Of a stretch of 64,000 bases of DNA, positions 31,328-41,219 are shown piece after piece; position 1 is the first letter of the stretch; each line of letters begins with the position of its first letter. The notes beneath the pieces are model-generated. The model did no database searches. It was not told where the DNA came from and saw nothing but the letters and a program-made list of their open reading frames with translations. The DNA comes from Holtermannia corniformis (taxonomy: Eukaryota; Basidiomycota; Tremellomycetes; Holtermanniales). The stretch lies in NCBI GenBank assembly GCA_001599935.1, contig BCIJ01000009.1:238226-302225 (forward strand). The letters run 5' to 3'. Both the position numbers and the translations under genes were made by a program.

Positions 31328-32604
31328 TCAACGTCCTTGGAGCGCGTCCTCCCAGGTCTTTGGGTTGACCACAAAAGCCCATTGCCAAACGACTTGACGC
31401 AATTTGCGCCCGACGTCTTCGTCTGCGACAGCGTCGGCACCGGCGGCGTTGATCTTCTTGAGAAGTGAAGTGAGGAATCGGCCGCGGGGACCGCACACTT
31501 GAAGCCCTGTCGACGCGTCAGTGCTTGATCATGTGCAGTCCACCTCGGACTGACAGCGCTTGATCTGCCGTTGATCGTCTTCTGTCCGTCGTCCAGCATA
31601 GAACCGACAATACCACTGAGCCCAGCCTCGTGGATCTGCGCGTGACTGATCAGCACATTGTCGACATGGATCGGCGCAAACGCACCACCGGCCCAGATCC
31701 AGCCAGCCTTCTCCCACTCTTCCAGGCTCTGCCCTGCAAACGTCTTGAACCGATTCACGACCTCATCCGGCACTTGCTCATCCAACTTTCCGCTCAGCTC
31801 CTCATCATCAGCCCAGCCTTCTGGTATATCCGTCTCGGCCTTCAGCGGACATTTGAGCACATGACTATACGTATCGCGGAAGAATCCACCACCGAATGCG
31901 CCGCCGGCAAACATCTCACGAGGCGTCAGGTTGGGCGTGAAGATGTTTTCGTACGGTGGTTCAAACAGCAGTGTATTGGAGCCGTCTGTTTTGCGCGTGG
32001 GAAGCGGTGCGGAGGAAAGGGCTGATGAGGGTGACAGGGCGATGGAGAGCACTTGGCGTGCAGGACGAGAGGGAAGGGGCTTGACGCGTGGATAGTCGGG
32101 CGAGGGCGGTGGAGACCTAATTGACCGTCAGCCTGGAGAATGGGGAACTTGAAGCAGGCGTTCACGCACTCAGCGAGGCTCAGACCAGGTTCGGATTTGA
32201 TGGCGCTGATACGACCACTGCGACGCGTGGGTAGTTGAGTCTGTGCCTTGACTTTCCGGGTCTGCGCGCTGGCTGGCATCCTGGTAGCCTTGGCTGGCTT
32301 GGGATGCGGCCTTGAAATCGCAACAGCAGTCGGTTGGAACGTCGAGAGTCCCAACGAGTTCATTAGTGCAGCATTGTCCCTATCCACCATCCATCAGCGA
32401 TTCAGTCGGAGAAAGCAGGAAACAGCGAGCTCACTGGATATTCTTGAGCCGCTCCTGCTCATAGCTCAACTCGGCCTCGGCTTCGGCTTCTTCCTCCCGG
32501 TTGACGTCCGAGCTCCCTCGCTTGCGCTTCACGCCGTTTACGACCGGTACATCACCTTCCAGTACACTCGCAAGCAGCTCTTCCTTGACTTGCATTTCAT
32601 CCAT
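31328..32604 (-). CDS. Conserved protein of unknown function (WYCRFY-GRR family)
   Basis: Five exons (32604-32435, 32379-32170, 32116-31686, 31635-31555, 31506-31328) give 356 residues. After a basic, SAP-like N-terminus with NAALMNSLGL, the conserved core reads FAGGAFGGGFFRDTYSHVLK, then FAGQSLEEWEKAGWIW, and DPRGWAQWYCRFYAGRR, DDQRQIKRW and VCGPRGRF. I recall closely similar proteins across fungi and plants, without known function. The Trp/Cys/Tyr-rich block is too conserved to be structural noise. The first part resembles chromatin-associated proteins (LPTRRSGRISAIKSEPG). It is divergent from the GH3 gene. The splice at 31686/31635 is needed to enter the WYCRFY frame. Confidence 0.8.
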
Positions 32605-32803
32605 TCTCGCTACTTTCTTGCAGAACGCGACTCGTGAGGACTGCTGAAACGCGATCCCAAACGCGACGGTGGCGGTTACGTCACCGATCAGCCAAAGGAT
32701 GGGCACGGGGAGCCCCGCAGTGATCCGACGACCGCAAGCACGAGTAGACGCAAACGGGCTTGATACCTTGCTCCTACTGGCAGTATTGGCTTGAGCACTC
32801 GCA
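32605..32803. promoter_or_regulatory. Divergent promoter, WYCRFY protein / GH3 beta-glucosidase
   Basis: 199 bases between two start codons, no other feature seen. Confidence 0.4.
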
Positions 32804-35800
32804 ATGTGGTGGTCTGCTCAACTTTGCGCGCTGCTGCCTCTGTTGGGCAACGTCTTTCAGCAGGACGAAAGCTTGAAGGACACAGCGCAGGTAGCGGCAT
32901 CTCATGGACCCGTTGCAGACGGTGGCTATGCCTGGCAAGAAGCCTACAAGCGAGCAGATGAGCTCGTAAGACAGATGTCGCTCGAGGAAAAGGTGGGAGC
33001 TCTCAACTCACCGTTGACCCGCGTCTCATTGGACGGCAGGTCAATCTGACAACCGCGATTCCCGGCCCTTGCCAGGCCAATTCGGGAGGTGTACCTCGGC
33101 TAAAGCTACCAGGGAGCTGCTACTCGGACGGCCGTTAGTAACATCCATGTCATCGGCATCAGTGCTCTGGCTGACCCATTCAAGCTGCTGGTCCGCGGTA
33201 CACCGACTTTACATCTCAGTACCCGTCCGCGGTCACGATCGCAGCGTCATTCGATACAGAGCTTGTGCATGAAAAAGCTGTACGTATGGGACATGAGTTC
33301 CGTGGTAAAGGAATAGGAGTCGTGCTAGGGCCCGTACGTGCTCGGCGAGGGTTTTCGGCGTGCCGCTGATGGCGACAGATCACGGGTGGACCCTTGGGCC
33401 GCTCGTGAGTCTCTCATCATGACAGCATCTGCCAGGGTGACTGAGTAGCGCGAAAGTCCCTTTGCAGGCCGGAATTGGGAAGGTACGCGCACCTTGCAAC
33501 CCGGATGACTGAACTCTTCAGGCTTCACCCCCGACCCGTACCTTTCCGCCACGCTTTCCGGTCTAACAGTATCCGGCATCCAGTCAGCTGGAGTCATTAC
33601 CTCACTCAAGCACTACATCCTATACGAGCAAGAGCCTATCTGTACCGGAGGGATTGACGATGAGGGCGGGCGCACAGACTGTACTCAAGTATCAGCGGAT
33701 GTGGGCGACAAAGTCTTGCACGAGTTGTATCTCCCGAGCTTTGTGGAAGGCGTCAGGGCCGGCGCTGGTAGTGTCATGTGGTAGGTGGCTCTCAACTCGA
33801 AACAACGCAAGTTGACTTGCCAGCTCGTACAACAAGATCAACGGCACGCAATCCTGCGAAAACAGTGATACGATGAACCGCATCCTCAAGGATGTGCTTG
33901 GCTTCCAGGGCTTGTACGTCTGGTGGTGGTTTGCATAGATGGTGAGCTAATACCTCACTAGTGTGCTGGTGGGTTCCATCCGCGTCGCTGTCCGACTTTG
34001 ATGACCCGTGCAGAGCGACTTTGGCGCCACGCATTCCACGGTCGAGTCTGCGCTTGCCGGGATGGACATGGAGCTACCGGGAGAGTATTTCTGTTCGTCA
34101 CGGACCAACGTTGAGACGTGCGACTGATTTCGACTGTCTCTAAGTTGGCAAGCGTCTGTTGCACGCTGTCAAGCACGGCAGGGTATCCGAAAAGCGTCTT
34201 GACGATATGGCGCGGCGGTAGGTCGTGCATCGTTGGCCAGAGCCCGCTCAAACACCCTCAGCATTCTCACGCCGCGGTTTGCACTGGGTCAAGACAAGGA
34301 CTACCCGGCACCAAACTATCACAAATATAACTTTCAGAACATATGGCAGCAAGACGGCCGAGTGTTTCGGAACGAGCATGTCAATGTACAAGCGCCGGGA
34401 ACAGCTCTGTTCATCCGCAAGGCTGCTGCCGGCTCCACCGTGTGAGTGTATACCGGTACCGATCCAGCCATGGCTGAAAGTATTCCAGCCTGCTGAAGAA
34501 TGAAGGTGCGGTACTGCCTCTGAAGGACAAGAGGCGGATCGGCGTCTTTGGGTCGGATGCAGGGTACCCACCTCAAGGATTGACATCTTGTGGACCGGAT
34601 CTATTCTGCCTTGATGGTACCAAGAGACGTCACTGGAATGGCACTGTCACCATTGGTGGCGGCTCCGGCGCCGCTTATGCCCCGTACATCGTACGTCGAT
34701 CAGACCATCGCACGGCCGAATACTCACAAGCCAGTCTGCACCACTCGAAGCCATCTCCTTGCGAGCAAGAGGCATCGGCGCTCAGGTCGACTACAACCTT
34801 CATGACGGGATCGACCAAACGCACGTTCCAGCCCTCACTGGTATCGCAGCACAGTCTGATGTCTGCCTCGTCTTTGTGTCCCTCTTCTTGGTCGAAGGCT
34901 GGGATCGCGATCATCTACGGCTCGACAAGGAGGGTGAGAGATTGATCTTGCTCGTGGCGGAGCATTGTGAGGGCCAGGTCGTGGTCGTGGTGCACGCTGG
35001 CAGTCAAGTACTCGTCGAGGAATGGGTCAGTTGCCCCTGTTGTATCACACGATCGACGAGCTTATACGCGCAGATTGATCATCCAAAGGTTGCAGGTGTT
35101 CTGTATGCATTCTATCCCGGTGCGCATCTATCTTAACCGCATCCGTTGCGCTGAAGGGCTTACCTTGTTCAGGTCAAGAGACGGGCAACGCCATCGCCGA
35201 CGTCCTGTTTGGCACCGTCAACCCGTCTGCCAAGGCACGTGGGTACCCCGAAAGAGCATCCCCTGACGCTGCTCAGATGCCATTCACGATCGGCAAGCGT
35301 GCAAAAGACTACCCTCCCAAACCACTCCTTCGCCAACCTAGCGCCAACCCACGAGGGACGTATCCCGAGGGTCTGGCGATAGACTACAAGTGGTTTGAGA
35401 AGACGGGCGTTCAGCCTCGGTTTGGGTTCGGCTTCGGACTGAGGTCTGTGCTATGCTCTCTTACTGTAAGACAGTGCTGGGGGCTGACTCTACGTACAGC
35501 TACTCGACATTCGAATATACAGACTTGGGCATCGTGCAGCAACACGCCGAAGCGCAGGTCTCGGTCCAGCGCACAAACGAGCGCTTTGCTGGCCCAGGCA
35601 CACTGTACGACGATATCGTCAGTGCCGCCACTGATCGCACAGTACCGCTCCGCAAGCTGATGAGCCTTCAGGCATACGTGACCGTCAACGTCACGAACAC
35701 GGGCAAGGTCGATGGCGCAAACGTCGTACAGCTCGTCAGTCCCCGCCTTCGTCACCACCGCGAGAAGCTATGGAGCTGAGACGGCGCAGTATATGACGTT

Positions 35801-36078
35801 CCCGAAATCCGAGGCCGATCAGCCACGACACCTTCGTGGGTTCGCGAAACCGTTTTTGAAATCTGGCGAGTCCAAGGCGGTCAAGATGCCGCTGGTACGT
35901 TGACGTGGCAGTCTGTCAAGTTCAGGTCGTGGACTGATGCGCTCAGCGCGCCAAAGATGTCTCGGTCTGGAGCGTGAAAGAGCAGCAATGGTATATCCCC
36001 GCTGGCGAGTACCGGTTCGATATCGCGCATAGCTCGAGTGTGGACGATATCGCGTTGAGTGGCAAGCTCACATTATGA
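32804..36078 (+). CDS. Secreted GH3 beta-glucosidase
   Basis: Hydrolyses terminal beta-glucosides, typically cellobiose. The first 18 residues (MWWSAQLCALLPLLG...) form a signal peptide. The reading frame looks broken in a plain six-frame view but is intact: about 17 short introns restore every conserved block. Blocks are ADELVRQMSLEEKVNLTT, YSDGPAGPRYTDFTSQYPSA, GPITGGPLGRSPFAGRNWEG, the KHYILYEQE loop, SYNKINGTQSC, and the nucleophile region GFVLSDFGATHSTVESALAG with the catalytic Asp in SDF. The second domain follows (SVLLKNEGAVLPL minus its intron), then the FnIII-like C-terminus (LRGFAKPFLKSGESKAVKM). One exon of 7 bases and one GC-AG intron are listed separately. A wall or plant-polymer role is inferred. 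Confidence 0.9.
33962..33968 (+). other. 7-base micro-exon next to the GH3 catalytic Asp
   Basis: TGTGCTG, flanked by introns 33914-33961 and 33969-34013. It completes Phe and adds Val-Leu of GFVLSDFGATHS. Skipping it would shift the frame right before the nucleophile. Confidence 0.7.
35235..35276 (+). other. GC-AG intron in the GH3 gene
   Basis: Donor AAG|GCACGT, acceptor GCTCAG, 42 bases, CTGACG branch. It joins NPSAK to MPFTIGK in frame. The nearby GTGGGT donor would break the frame. Confidence 0.65.
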
Positions 36079-36199
36079 TGGACTGTGATTCTATGCGATG
36101 TGACAACGCGATGGATCCCGGTCCAAGGCATTAATCCATTCGAATAGTGTATCCCCAACCCACTGGCCTGCAGCCTGCAGTCTACGATCCACGACACGC

Positions 36200-37565
36200 C
36201 TAGTGCTTGGGCAGTTCCTTCTCCTTGTACACCTTGCCAGCCCAGCTGTGACTCATCAGTATACTGCAGCAGGATAACGCGGGCGAGCCCAGACTGACCC
36301 CTCGAGTCCGCTGAGGCCCAGCAAGCCGACAGTGACAGCCGAGACGACGCGTCGGTCCCATGGCTTGTTCCAGTTCTGGTATGAAAAGTAGCCCACGGTC
36401 GAGAGGATTGCTACGTTCACTACGGTGGGCGTCAGTCCATGCACCCGCTCTTGCACTATGGATAGCACAACTCACATGCACCAACAAGGCCGCCGGCAAC
36501 ACCGGGGCGGAGCACAGTCTCCTTGGTAGCAAGGTAGAAGCGCGAGCCCTCTTCCTTTGCGCGCTGGGCTTCAGCTTGACCCTCGGGTGTCTCGAGGTGC
36601 TTTTCGGCCGCGTAGCCTTCGGCTGAGAGCAGGGCGAGGGTACCGGCGACGGCACCGGCGACGATGCGCTTGTCCCACACGCGCTTGTCCTTGTTGATGT
36701 AGGCTGCGTAGCCGAGGCCGGCGAGGATGCCGACGTTGACTTGGGCACGTCAATGAGGGACTTGGGGTCAAATCGGATGGACTGACCGACACCGACGATG
36801 CCGCCGAGAACGGCAGGGCGGAGGACGACGTCCTTTGACTTTTCATAGTATTTCGCCAAGGCCGACTCGGCCTCACGGAACTCGGCCTGGACGTTATGAG
36901 CTCATGATCTCAGCAAATCCAAGTACAGACATACCTTTGCCTTCTTGGACAAGTCCTTGGCCTCGGCCTTTGCCTTGTTTGACAAGTCTTGGGCCTCAGC
37001 CTTAGCCTTCTTACCCAACTCTTGCGCCTTGTTCTCGACTTGCTCAGCCGTCTTGGCCGCCTCCTTCTTGACCTGCTCGGCCTTCTTCTCGGCCTCTCGC
37101 TTGGCCTCCTTTGCCTTTGCCTCGGCCTCTGCGCCCGATTGCGGGATGTGAATCTCCGACTTTGGCGGCGCTGGCGTTGGGTCCGGTGCGACTTCGCTCA
37201 CTGACGGTTCCTCGACTTCGGCCCGGTGAAGGGGTTGAGGCCTGGGAATGTGCGATGAGGATTCATGGTTGACGGGTGGGTGCTCGAGGTCTGAACCGGC
37301 GGGGATGACGGTGATCTACACAGCACGATAAGCTCTCACCACGATGAGGGCGCCGTTGAACGCGAGCCAAGCCATACCTTGTGGTTGAAATCGACAGCGC
37401 CCGTCTCTGTCTCGCCTGCAAAGTGGCCGTCGAGCAGACCCTGGTCGGGTTCAGGGTTGTGGGTGGGAGCTGTGGGTCGTGTGTCAGTTTGCTGTGAAAC
37501 GCCACCGGATCGTGTCGGGTCCAGCACGGACCGTTCTTGGCTGCGATATCGGCCCAGCTTGACAT
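36200..37565 (-). CDS. OM14-like mitochondrial outer-membrane protein with duplicated C-terminal module
   Basis: Seven exons give 345 residues. The N-terminus MSSWADIAAKN, then PEPDQGLLDGH and KITVIPAGSDLEHPP, matches the fungal OM14-type proteins of the mitochondrial outer membrane. A long Ala/Lys/Glu coiled-coil region follows (KKAEQVKKEAAKTAEQ). The C-terminal half has two copies of one module: VLRPAVLGGIVGVVNVGIL with KRVWDKRIVAGAVAG and AEGYAAEKH, then VLRPGVAGGLVGALNVAIL with KPWDRRVVSAVTVG and LEGWAGKVY. Each copy carries two Gly-rich hydrophobic segments, so about four membrane passes. In yeast Om14 forms a complex with porin and Om45; the role here is inferred. Confidence 0.75.
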
Positions 37566-37888
37566 GGCTGCGGGGTTGGTTTTGGGTTGTTGAGAGTGGT
37601 GCGAGTGTTGGTGTCGTCTAGGAGATTGAAGTGATCGCTAGAGTTGTTTTCTCGGATGGCGGTTGATGCGGCCGCTCTCAAGCCGATGACGTTTAGCCAC
37701 GGCACAGCGCAGGAGGGGTTTGGCTTCTGCGGCGGTAATGACGTGTGGCAGACATCATTACAAATCACCAGTTCCCCCATCCGTCACGTCGCGCGCGCGA
37801 AGCCAGGCAGTCTGAACGAGAGTGTAAGCAGCAGTTGCGCACCACCTAGTCATCGCCCCACTGCTCATCCTACCACCCGTCAGCCACA
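37566..37888. promoter_or_regulatory. Divergent promoter, OM14-like / PRA1
   Basis: 323 bases, no gene seen. Confidence 0.35.
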
Positions 37889-38801
37889 ATGGAGATGATG
37901 TCAAACCTCAACCAGCTGCAGGAAACGGCAAAGCACCTCCGCGTCAGTTTGGGACCACACAGTGAACCGAGTGTGGCGGTGCTGATGTGGACGTGGTCGC
38001 ACAGGACACCAAGCTCGCTGCTCTCCGTCATCCGAATGAGTTTGTGCGCGCCGAGTCGCAACCAGTGTGAGGACGTAGACTGACAAGACGCAGTTCGACT
38101 ACCAACGCGTGTCCCGGCCGGCAGTGAGTTGTTCACTGCATCACCTGAGAATGAGGCTGATCTCGTGCAGGACATGAACGAGTTCACCTCGGTGAGCAGT
38201 GGCACACACCAAGACTCTGACCCGTATTGACTGCTGGCATTCTCCGCAGCGCCTCTCTTACAACGTGTATGTCCACCTCTTGCGATCGCAAACCAGACTG
38301 ACTGCTCGCAGCCGCTACTTTAGCGCAAACTACGCCGTTCTCGTCGCTCTCCTCGCCGTCTACTCTCTGTGTGTCAACGCCACGAGCTTACAGGAGCAAG
38401 CGCTGACAGCATGCAGCATCACCAACCCTCTACTCCTCGTCGCCCTCGGTTTCCTCATCGGCGGCTTCCTTGCCATCAGCCGGTTCGGTACGTCCCTCAC
38501 GTAGTCGATAGCGCGCTCACCATCAACCTTGTCCAGCACCCGAACCAATCCAATACGGCGACCGGACCATCACCCCTCAAAACCTCTACACCGTCCTGTT
38601 CATCATCGGTATCCCTCTGCTGTGGTTTTCAGCTCCGCTTTCGAGCTTCTTCTGGCTCGTCGGCAGCTCGGGTTGTCTTGTCGGTGCGCACGCCGGCTTG
38701 ATGGAGCCTGGGATTGAGCGGTCAGTTTGGGGCGATGGGTGTTGTGTGAATGGGGAGCTGACAGGGTGTGCAGGGAGTACGCTGGCGTTGAGACTGTCTG
38801 A
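37889..38801 (+). CDS. PRA1-family protein (prenylated Rab acceptor, Yip3-like)
   Basis: Small ER/Golgi membrane protein that interacts with prenylated Rab GTPases. The model uses eight short introns; after them the chain reads LAALRHPNEFVRAESQP, FDYQRVSRP, then FTSRLSYNVRYFSANYAVLV. Two hydrophobic hairpins follow: AVLVALLAVYSLITNPLLLV with ALGFLIGGFLAISRF, and LYTVLFIIGIPLLWFSAPLS with FFWLVGSSGCLVGAHAGLM. The sequence SRLxYNxRYFxxNY is the family hallmark. The C-terminus EPGIEREYAGVETV needs the last intron (donor at 38721). The start is the first ATG of MEMMSNLNQLQ. Exons of 9-12 codons make the middle of the model delicate. Confidence 0.85.
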
Positions 38802-38990
38802 TTTGCATTGCTCTGATTCGGGTTGGTCATTTGGGCCTTGTGGGTTTGGAATGGTGTGATCATTGGGTATTTGCAGACTTGGATCCATAGACGATCCAAT
38901 GTAGGTTTATTTCTTTATCACTAATGCACGCTACATCATGTACATTCAATGCTATAATCCCATCGCCATGGCCAACCCCATCCCTCCCTC
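38802..38990. other. Convergent spacer PRA1 / RpiB-like
   Basis: 189 bases of 3' sequence for both genes. AT-richer than the surroundings. No gene. Confidence 0.4.
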
Positions 38991-39579
38991 CTATGCACAA
39001 CCGCCCGGCACGCTCTCAACGCCACCGCCAATTTCGGCCTCGTACGCCTTGATGACATCCACTTTGCCCTTGCTGGCGCTCGACGGATCAAACTCGTACC
39101 CTAGCCACTCGGTCGCGAGACGCTGAGCGTATTGGAGCCCGATCACGCGCTGGCCAAAACAGAGAACCTGAGCGTCGTTGGACAGCACGGCGCGTTCGAC
39201 CGAGAAGGAATCGTGTGCGGTGACGGCGCGGATGGTGGGTACTTTGTTGGCCGAGATGGCAACGCCGAGACCTGTGAGTCAGAACATCAGCGTCGTTCTG
39301 CTTTGATCGTCAGCCTCCTCGTCCCATCTCAAAGAATGAGATGAGCTGGAGATGCTCACCAGTGCCACAGACGAGCAACGCTCGGTCCGCCTCACCCGCC
39401 GCCACCTTTTTCGCAGCAGCAATCGCGACGTGCGGGTAATCGGTCTTGTCGGTTCCATGGACTCCGACATCAATCACCTTCTTCACGCGCGAGTCCTTCT
39501 CCAGTAGAGCCTTGAGCGCATCCTTGTATTGCACACCGGCCTCGTCGGCGCCCACGACGATTGTCCAAGATGGTGCCAT
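38991..39579 (-). CDS. RpiB/LacAB-family sugar-phosphate isomerase
   Basis: Two exons (39579-39360, 39271-38991) give 166 residues. Family blocks: [20 protein letters not shown] (phosphate-binding start), [38 protein letters not shown] with the catalytic Cys, [20 protein letters not shown], and LCFGQRVIG. Bacterial relatives act on ribose-5-phosphate or on C4 sugars such as D-erythrulose 4-phosphate; fungal relatives take part in erythritol/erythrulose breakdown. The divergent neighbour resembles D-erythronate dehydrogenase, which favours a C4 substrate here (inference). The ATG at 39579 is the first in frame. Confidence 0.88.
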
Positions 39580-39919
39580 TTTCACTTTCAACTCGTTGTC
39601 TGAGCGGCAAGCTCAAACGAAGCCAACACCTCGTGCATCGGCACCAGGCCGGCAAGGGCCGTCACATGGCCAGCAGTTCGTTCCGGTCCAGCAGCTTGCA
39701 GACTTCGGCCCGATCGGTGCGTGCCTGAGTGGCGGAGACCGGAGTTCGGGGCCATGTTGAGCGCGCGGGGCGTGACGAGAGCCCGGGGATGGGAGGCATC
39801 CGGCTGGGTTACAGCCTCGGCAGGGGTGGGCCGAACGAGCGGATTGTTATAAGCGTGTGCTTCGCGGTCACCCGCAGCCCTCTCATCTTTTCCAACACAC
39901 TTTCTTACGATCAGACAAA
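39580..39919. promoter_or_regulatory. Divergent promoter, RpiB-like isomerase / erythronate-dehydrogenase-like gene
   Basis: 340 bases between two start codons of two sugar-metabolism genes. A shared control region is likely. No specific operator recognised. Confidence 0.45.
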
Positions 39920-41095
39920 ATGCCTGTTGCCAACGGAACTTCAAAGAACACGGTGCTCATCACCGGTGCTGGCGGTTGGCTCGGTGGGATCGTGAGTTTA
40001 CCTTCTGGTGGTGGACCCGGGATTACGCTAACGCACACAGCTCGCCGACACCTTGCTGAGCGACAAGGAGACACCCGATGTCCACCTCATCCTCGCCGAC
40101 ATTGTCGAGCCCAAGACTCCCAAGAGCGCAAAGGCCGACCGCGTTCGAACATTCAAATCCGACTTGACGGACAAGGCGCAGGTTCAGGCTCTGTTCGAGA
40201 CCGATCTTGGCATCCCCGACACTATTTATTGCTTCCACGGTATCATGAGCCGTGGCAGCGAGGACAACTTTGACCTCGGTGTCAAGGTCAACATTGACTC
40301 GATCCGGTTGATGCTCGAGGCCGCTCGTCACGCCAACGCGCCAAAGCCAATCAAGTTCATCTTCACTTCCTCGCTTGCCGTCTACGGTGGCCCTCTTGTG
40401 AGTCTTGTTCATCGTGCGCTAAACGTTGCTGATTCATCAGCCTCACACCGTCACCATCGACACCATCGCCACCCCCGAGGGTTCATACGGCATGGGCAAG
40501 CTCGTGTCCGAGCTCCTCGTCAACGAGTACACTCGCCGTGGCTTTGTCGACGGTCGCATCCTCCGTCTCCCCACCATTGTCGTTCGCCCCGGTGTTCCGT
40601 CCGCCGCCACGTCCGCCTTTATCTCCGGCATCATCCGCGAGCCAGTCAAGGGCGTCGAGGCCATCTGCCCTGTCGGTGACAGCTACGACTCGCCCGAGCT
40701 GCAACTCGCCGCCTGGGTCGCTAGCCCCGAAACGACCATCAGCAACTTTGTGCGCGCAAAGCACGTGCCTGCCGAGGCCTTCTTGCCACACACCCGTGTC
40801 GTGTACCTTCCAGGCTTCACGACCACCGTCAAGGAGGAGTTGGACGCGCTGATCGAGGTCGAGGGCAAGGAGTGAGCTGCGCAGTGTGATACCGCGCTTC
40901 AGGCAGCTGACGTATCATAGCGCTCTCAAGCTCATCAAGTTCCAAGATGACCCAATCAACCGCCGAATCGTCGGCTCGTGGCCTGCTCGGTTCGACAACG
41001 GCTACCCACTCAGCCTCGGCTTCACCGCTGACCAGGGCGGTATGGTCCCCATCGTTCGGAGGTTCAAGGAAGCCGTGCAGGCTGGTCTTGCCTGA
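39920..41095 (+). CDS. NAD-dependent epimerase-family dehydrogenase, D-erythronate-dehydrogenase (DenD)-like
   Basis: Four exons (39920-39991, 40041-40397, 40441-40871, 40921-41095) give 344 residues. Extended SDR: VLITGAGGWLGG (NAD-binding TGxxGxxG type), DLTDKAQVQALF, FHGIMSRGSEDNFDLG and IFTSSLAVYGG. The catalytic YGMGK (Tyr, Lys) is followed by LRLPTIVVRPG. The DenD-type features are the HG-MSRG-E-F segment and VRPGVPSAATSAFISGIIRE. DenD oxidises D-erythronate to 2-keto-D-erythronate; the name here is by resemblance. The C-terminus GFTADQGGMVPIVRRF is also typical. It shares a promoter region with the RpiB-like gene. Confidence 0.85.
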
Positions 41096-41219
41096 TTGGC
41101 ATTGTGACGTGTTTGTTTCAGTAGACGAGCGCATGTATCATCACATCATATCTGGAGATCGGTTGCATTCGTGTTACAGTCTAAGGGCTACAACCTCGCG
41201 GTGTCTATGTCTATGTTCT

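Noticed and set aside
32804..36078. GH3 gene as a frameshifted pseudogene
   Set aside because: Conserved blocks fall in all three frames, but each change of frame coincides with a good intron (one with a GC donor), so the gene is intact.
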